Shown here: piece by piece, positions 59,456-64,000 of the stretch
Position numbering within the stretch: position 1 is the first letter of the stretch
Layout: each line of letters begins with the position of its first letter
From: Lycium barbarum
Taxonomy: Eukaryota > Streptophyta > Magnoliopsida > Solanales > Solanaceae
Direction of reading: 5' to 3'
Assembly (NCBI RefSeq): GCF_019175385.1
Contig: NC_083338.1
Span: 68,828,712 to 68,892,711, forward strand
DNA length: 64,000 bases
Notes under the pieces: generated by a model
The model's database searches: none
What the model was told of the DNA's origin: nothing
The model's input: only the letters and a program-made list of their open reading frames with translations
Program-made: the position numbers and the translations under genes

Positions 59456-60054
59456 ATAGCAAGACAACAAAGCGAAGTAAAATCGGTTAGAAGACCGCAG
59501 TATTCACTCCAGAGACAAGATGATGTAAATTCGGTCAGATGACCGCAATATTCGTCATCAAAAAATCAACGTTACTCAGCAGATGGAAGCAGATTGGTAG
59601 CCACCAAAGAGCTGGCTGATCAAATCAAATCCAGACAAATTGCGGAGCAAACGTGAAACTTTTTCTTACGCAGCCGGTTGAGATAGGGTGCCCATGAGAG
59701 TAAAGCTCTCCAGCCAGGACTTGGAAGATCACTCGGCACCATGCTTATCCACCCAAGATTGTTTATTGCTTATGTGCTTTGTTTGTTTTTATTATTTCGC
59801 AACCGGTCGGATGCACACCAGAACACATAAAGGCATTTCCACATAAGGGATACCCTTTTCCTCCGATCAAGTCGAACTACAGGTGACTTGATTCTAGAGA
59901 ACAGAGATATGTAGGCGGACTCAATGCCAGAGAGTCAGTCACACTCCTGCCAACTGCACCAGATTTCCAACTTAACAGCGGAGAGATCTGAGAACTGGTT
60001 TTAGTTTGCATTTAGAAGTCATAATTGAGTCGAACTACAAATGGCCTGAATTCT
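59456..60054 (+). other. HOST 3' UTR, distal part
   Basis: No coding frame. Two copies of a short repeat of the form AAATCGGTtAGAAGACCGCA and ATTC lie at about 59481-59507 and 59528-59554, each with an inverted CGGT..ACCG. A copy of the recurring HOST motif is at 59874-59918, and the left half of another at 60032-60054, cut by solo LTR F. Confidence 0.5.
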
Positions 60055-63000
60055 TGTTATACCCCGTATTTTTGCATATTCGGAAAAATTGGAAATAAAT
60101 ATGATTTGTAAGGAATAAGGTTACATGTGGATCTGAACGTATATATGTTATTGTTTATGAAAAATATTGGTGTGCAAATACGGAAGAAGACTAAGGGCAA
60201 AAATTGAAATTTTGAAAATTTATTTCATGAATTATACAAAGTAGCCAAATTATTGGGCCAAAAAAAAAGAAGAAAAATTGGAGCCCAAAAAGAGGGGTGG
60301 CCGGTTATGGCCCAACAAGAGGACCCAAGTCCATGGCAAATCATCCATGTGATGATGTGGTAATTAAAAAGGGACATTTAGTGATCAAAGTCCCTAGAAG
60401 TTTCAAGAAAACTCAAAAGAAAAGAAGAGAAAAAAAAAAGAAGGGAGCTTTCGGCTCCAAGAGAAAGAAGAGAGAAAAAAAAAAGAGAAAAGAAAAATTT
60501 TCTAGCCCTTCAATCTTGGTTCAAAAATTGTAATCTTCCTATATTCTTGCTAAGCTCAAGGTGCTCTACAAGATGGTATAATTGTTTTGGCAAGGAAGTG
60601 TTTCTTTTGGCAAGTGGAAAGGAATTGGAAAAAGGTAAGAATTCTTATTTTTATGTTAGAGGAATTATGTATGTGTTGTAGTATATGTAGAGTGCATGAG
60701 AATTATGGAAGTGTTGCATACATGTGGTGGTCGTGTGGTGTGTGTTGGTGTGTTGGCCGTGGGAAGTGGTTATATGAAGGAAAAATTGTTGAACTTGTTA
60801 GTATGTTGATTATGTTGTTATGGTTTTATGAAATAAATGAGAAGTATGAAGAAATTGTGTGTTGTGAATTGTATGTGTGTGAAAAGTTTATGGAGCCGTG
60901 TGTGTGTGTTGGTGTATTGATGTAATGAGTTGAATTTTTATGTTGTATTCTAGTTGTAGTGATGGTGGAAATTGTATTAGAAATGAAAGTTGAATGAATT
61001 CGACGGAAATTGGAAATATGGAATGTAGCCGTGTGGTGTTGTGTTGATGGTGGAAAAATGAATTAATCTTGTTTAGTATGTTAATTGTGTTGCTATGATT
61101 TTGTAAAGTAGATGGAAGAATAATGAGTTAAGCTAAGCTAAAGAATTTGTTGTTAAGTTGTTGTCGGAAAGTATGTTGTTTTAGTATGATCATATGAAAT
61201 TAAGAAAAAGAAGTGGTTAAGGTGTAAATTATGATTAATGTTGATGAACTTGGAAGGTGGAAATGTGTTATGAACTTGTATGTTAAAGATTAGAAGAATT
61301 TGATAAATCATGGCTTTGATGGAAAGTTTGCATGTTTTGTATATTTTGTGAATATATTGTAGAAATGTTATGATATGCGTCCGAATGGTATTGTAATGAT
61401 CTTAATAAATGTGAAAATATTGAGATTGAGTTGGAAATGCGAAGTTGGAAATGAGAGTTATTGCACTATGTCGGAAGGAGGACTAATTAGTCTGTATTGT
61501 GATTGTTCATGTTGTTGATGTTGTTGTTGGGTTGTTGTTGGTTGCTTTGAGCCGAGTTGAATCTCGAGGAGGCTATATGTATAGGGGAGATGTTGCCCAA
61601 ATTTTTATAGGCAAGTATTGGTTAAGAATAGAATTTTTAAGTCTCATGAATAGTAATTGGTAAATGTGACCATTTGCAGTTTTTGGACGAAACGGGAATT
61701 GAGATTGGGCAAGCGTAAGGCGCAACCAAGGTATGTAAAGCTTTGCTCTTTATTCTTTGGCATGTTCTAAACGTAGTAGGCTCGAACGCGAGCCTTGGAA
61801 ACGACCCTGCTCCTCGGATTACGAGATTGAAATTGGCTCCAAATCCTTTAGTGAGATTGAATCAATTTTTCCTAAATTGCCTCCAAACTGACCTATAAGT
61901 ATGCAATTTTCATAAATGGAACCGGAATGCCCTAAAACTCTCATGAAGGACTCTACAAGGTCTATGATTCATAATTTGAGTTTACCACCTCGATTGACCC
62001 GAGGTGGGCCCGCAGATTCCGAGACCTCCTACTATTGCTTTATTTGTCTTATTTCTATATAGTGCTTAAAAGAATCTTTTGATTATTGTTCCGTCTGTCA
62101 GATAGTAAATGTGATGAATCTATATTACATTTTGATATGTGCTATGACCTTAGAAACATGATTTGATATAATGAATCGTGCCATCCCCAAAAAGGGTGTC
62201 CATACACACTATGACTAATATCCGACTCCTTTGAAATGATTTGTCATTTAAACAGTCCCATTTGTTAAGGAACGACCATTCTGACTATTCAGTCAAACCC
62301 TATGGTATATTTATTATGTACAAACAATCTCGGGAGTCTGCTTTGATATAATCAGTCGCAGGTTACGAAAGGTACATCCTAAGACTTATCATTTGGTTTG
62401 TCTATTAAGTCTGGACTTATATGCATATGTTTCTGCATTACTCTGTTCGTGCAAGTCACAGTATGTCTTTTCACTGAGCCCGGGCCAGGACATGATCTCG
62501 TGCGCATTTCTCTGCATTTCCCACCGAGTCCCTCGTACTTGCGGGCCAGGACACGTTATTTGTATATGTTTATGAGATGATGATACGGGGATGGCGGCCA
62601 GGATGGCACATGATGATTATCCACCGAGACCCGCAGTAGAGGGTCGGGACATGTTATGTATACACAGTACATGATTCTGACATGCATGATTTCACCATCG
62701 AGTCCCTTAACAAAGGGCTGGGACACGCTATTTGCATATATGATATATGATTTTGTTATACATGATTTCATTCACCGAGTCCCTTATCAGAGGGTCGGGA
62801 CACGTTATATATGTTTATATGATGTTATATGACTTGGCATGCATCATCTATGCTTTGACATTACTTTTCTGAGATCTCGGATAAGGTATTCACCTTTTGT
62901 ACTTCGGACTCTGACTATAGCTCCGTCTGTCTTATTCCGGATCTACGACTCCGAGTATGATTCTGCTATCTATATCTTTGTACCTCCGGCTCTGACTGTG

Positions 63001-63644
63001 ATCCTGACAGTTGTCATTCTCTACTTCTGTTCTTGATTTTGATTTTATTTGTTGCATTTCCGCTTTACATACTCGGTACATTTTCCGTACTGACCCCCTG
63101 TTCTTCGGGGGGCTGCGTTACATGCCCGCAGGTACAGACGCTCCTTTTGATACGCCACCGGCTTAGGACACCTGTTCCGCTACTTGGGAGTGCTCCTGTT
63201 GATCCGGAGCTTATATTTTGGTATATATCTTCTGTTGTTTTCATCTTCTGTACATATGGTCATTTGGGGTACGGCGGGGCCCTGTCCCGTCATATGATTC
63301 TGTTATGTCTGTTAGAGGCCTGTAGACATGTCTGTGGGTTATGGTCTTTCTGTATGGTTATGTGTATATGTTGTTTGGGCGATCCCATACGCCGAGGCGG
63401 CCGGTCCGCATATGTTTATACGTTGCTTTATTAGCCCTGTGTGGCCTTTGATGGTGTTTGCTGTGTACAGGGCTATTTTGGATAGTCTGTAAAACAAAGG
63501 AAACTCTGCCGAAATTTTCTAGAAATTATCTAAATTTGGAATATAGCCTTGTCGACTTCTGCTATATATTTGAATACATTTGATAGATGGGTTTGGGTGC
63601 CCAGATCGGGCACTAGTCACGGCCTACGGGGTTGGGTCGTGACA
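60055..63644 (+). mobile_element. Solo LTR F, + strand, same family as element C
   Basis: 3590 bases from TGTTATACCC to GTCGTGACA with perfect duplication ATTCT at 60050-60054 and 63645-63649. Read backwards it matches the C LTR (for example CCCAACCCCGTAGGCCGTGA at its end and the AAACTCTGCCGAAATTT region). It is the only insertion in the window that points the same way as HOST. Contains the conserved block at about 63062-63135 and five spaced copies of a CCGAGTCCCTT..GGGTCGGGACACGTTAT hairpin repeat. The open frames at 60297-60533, 60587-60925 and 63033-63434 lie inside it and are accidental. Confidence 0.92.
62477..62810 (+). repeat. Spaced hairpin repeats in solo LTR F
   Basis: Five copies at about 62477, 62523, 62622, 62698 and 62776, each pairing a GTCCCTT-type arm with an AGGG(T)CGGGAC-type arm followed by ACGTTAT. 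Spacing is 45-100 bases. The place in the LTR corresponds to the minisatellites of G and E. Confidence 0.6.
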
Positions 63645-63804
63645 ATTCTCATGAAACCTAAGATATGTAGGAAACCTAGAATCAAGGGTTCGACCATATA
63701 TTTTGAAAATTGCATAAAAATGAGGGGCAATATGACTTGGGTCAGTAAAAAATCAGGGTTAGTAAAATTTTGTTGCTCGGAAATGATCCCGCCATCCCCG
63801 AACA
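63645..63804 (+). other. HOST 3' UTR, last segment before the polypurine tract
   Basis: Begins with the right copy of the ATTCT duplication and completes the motif cut by F (GATATGTAGG at 63662-63671). No coding frame is supportable. Confidence 0.55.
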
Positions 63805-63818
63805 ATGAAAGGGGTAGT
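63805..63818 (+). promoter_or_regulatory. HOST polypurine tract
   Basis: The purine-rich ATGAAAGGGGTAGT lies directly before a TGTTGACACC LTR start. It would prime plus-strand DNA synthesis. The position next to the LTR makes the call, though the tract has two T interruptions. Confidence 0.65.
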
Positions 63819-64000
63819 TGTTGACACCTAATTTTTGACCTCCCATAATTTATTTTAATTGCTAAAAATACTTGAATATTAAATTGGGGTAATATATGTT
63901 TTCTTCTAGAAAATCAGGATGATTATATAAACTATGCAGATAGTATTTTACCTTTATTTTTTGATAAAATAATTTCTATAATAAATCATTTGAAAATTGT
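63819..64000 (+). repeat. Start of HOST 3' LTR (runs off the window)
   Basis: Starts TGTTGACACC immediately after the polypurine tract, with the TG expected at an LTR start. Only 182 bases are in the window, so neither the end nor the target duplication can be seen. The matching 5' LTR would lie left of position 1. Confidence 0.65.

Noticed and set aside
60297..60925. Lys-rich and Cys-rich open frames on the + strand
   Set aside because: Both lie within solo LTR F, have no counterpart in the related C LTRs, and show no domain.

Overview
The window is nuclear DNA of a flowering plant, most likely a member of the Solanaceae (the family assignment is an inference from the look of the LTR and gag-pol sequences). 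It holds no ordinary plant gene that I can support. Essentially all 64 kb is one old, dying LTR retrotransposon of the Ty3/gypsy Tat/Ogre type on the + strand, cut into six pieces by five later insertions of chromovirus-type Ty3/gypsy elements (Tekay/Del-like, named from the chromodomain, long LTRs and gag-pol order).

Host element (call it HOST, + strand): 1-505, 9981-12916, 28433-30968, 44837-48375, 57767-60054 and 63645-64000, about 12 kb in all. Read in order, the pieces give an upstream ORF1 (DUF7745-like region plus coiled coil), a degraded knuckle-bearing region, gag, protease, a likely spliceosomal intron between protease and reverse transcriptase, reverse transcriptase, RNase H, a second (archaeal-type) RNase H, integrase, a 3' untranslated region with tandem repeats, a polypurine tract, and the start of the 3' LTR at 63819. 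The 5' LTR lies left of the window and the 3' LTR runs off the right edge.

Insertions: (A) 506-9980, complete chromovirus, minus strand. (B) 12917-28432, complete chromovirus, minus, with perfect ACTAC target duplication; its 5' leader holds a solo LTR (G, 20493-about 25661), which in turn holds another solo LTR (H, 20736-23034, ACACT duplication), so nesting is four deep. (D) 30969-44836, solo LTR, split by chromovirus C (31221-42723), the youngest and best preserved element, whose gag-pol frame is broken by only three nonsense codons. (E) 48376-57766, minus, AGTTG duplication, a gag-only element whose pol is gone. (F) 60055-63644, a + strand solo LTR of the same family as C, ATTCT duplication.

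Nothing here looks expressed as a protein today. The points worth a second look are regulatory and structural: the in-phase intron of HOST, arrays of CpG-rich palindromes next to the putative TATA boxes of several LTR families, a short inverted-repeat block conserved in every LTR of the window, a motif repeated on both sides of the HOST coding region, and the gag-only element E. Divergence figures are hand counts over short stretches and are only rough.
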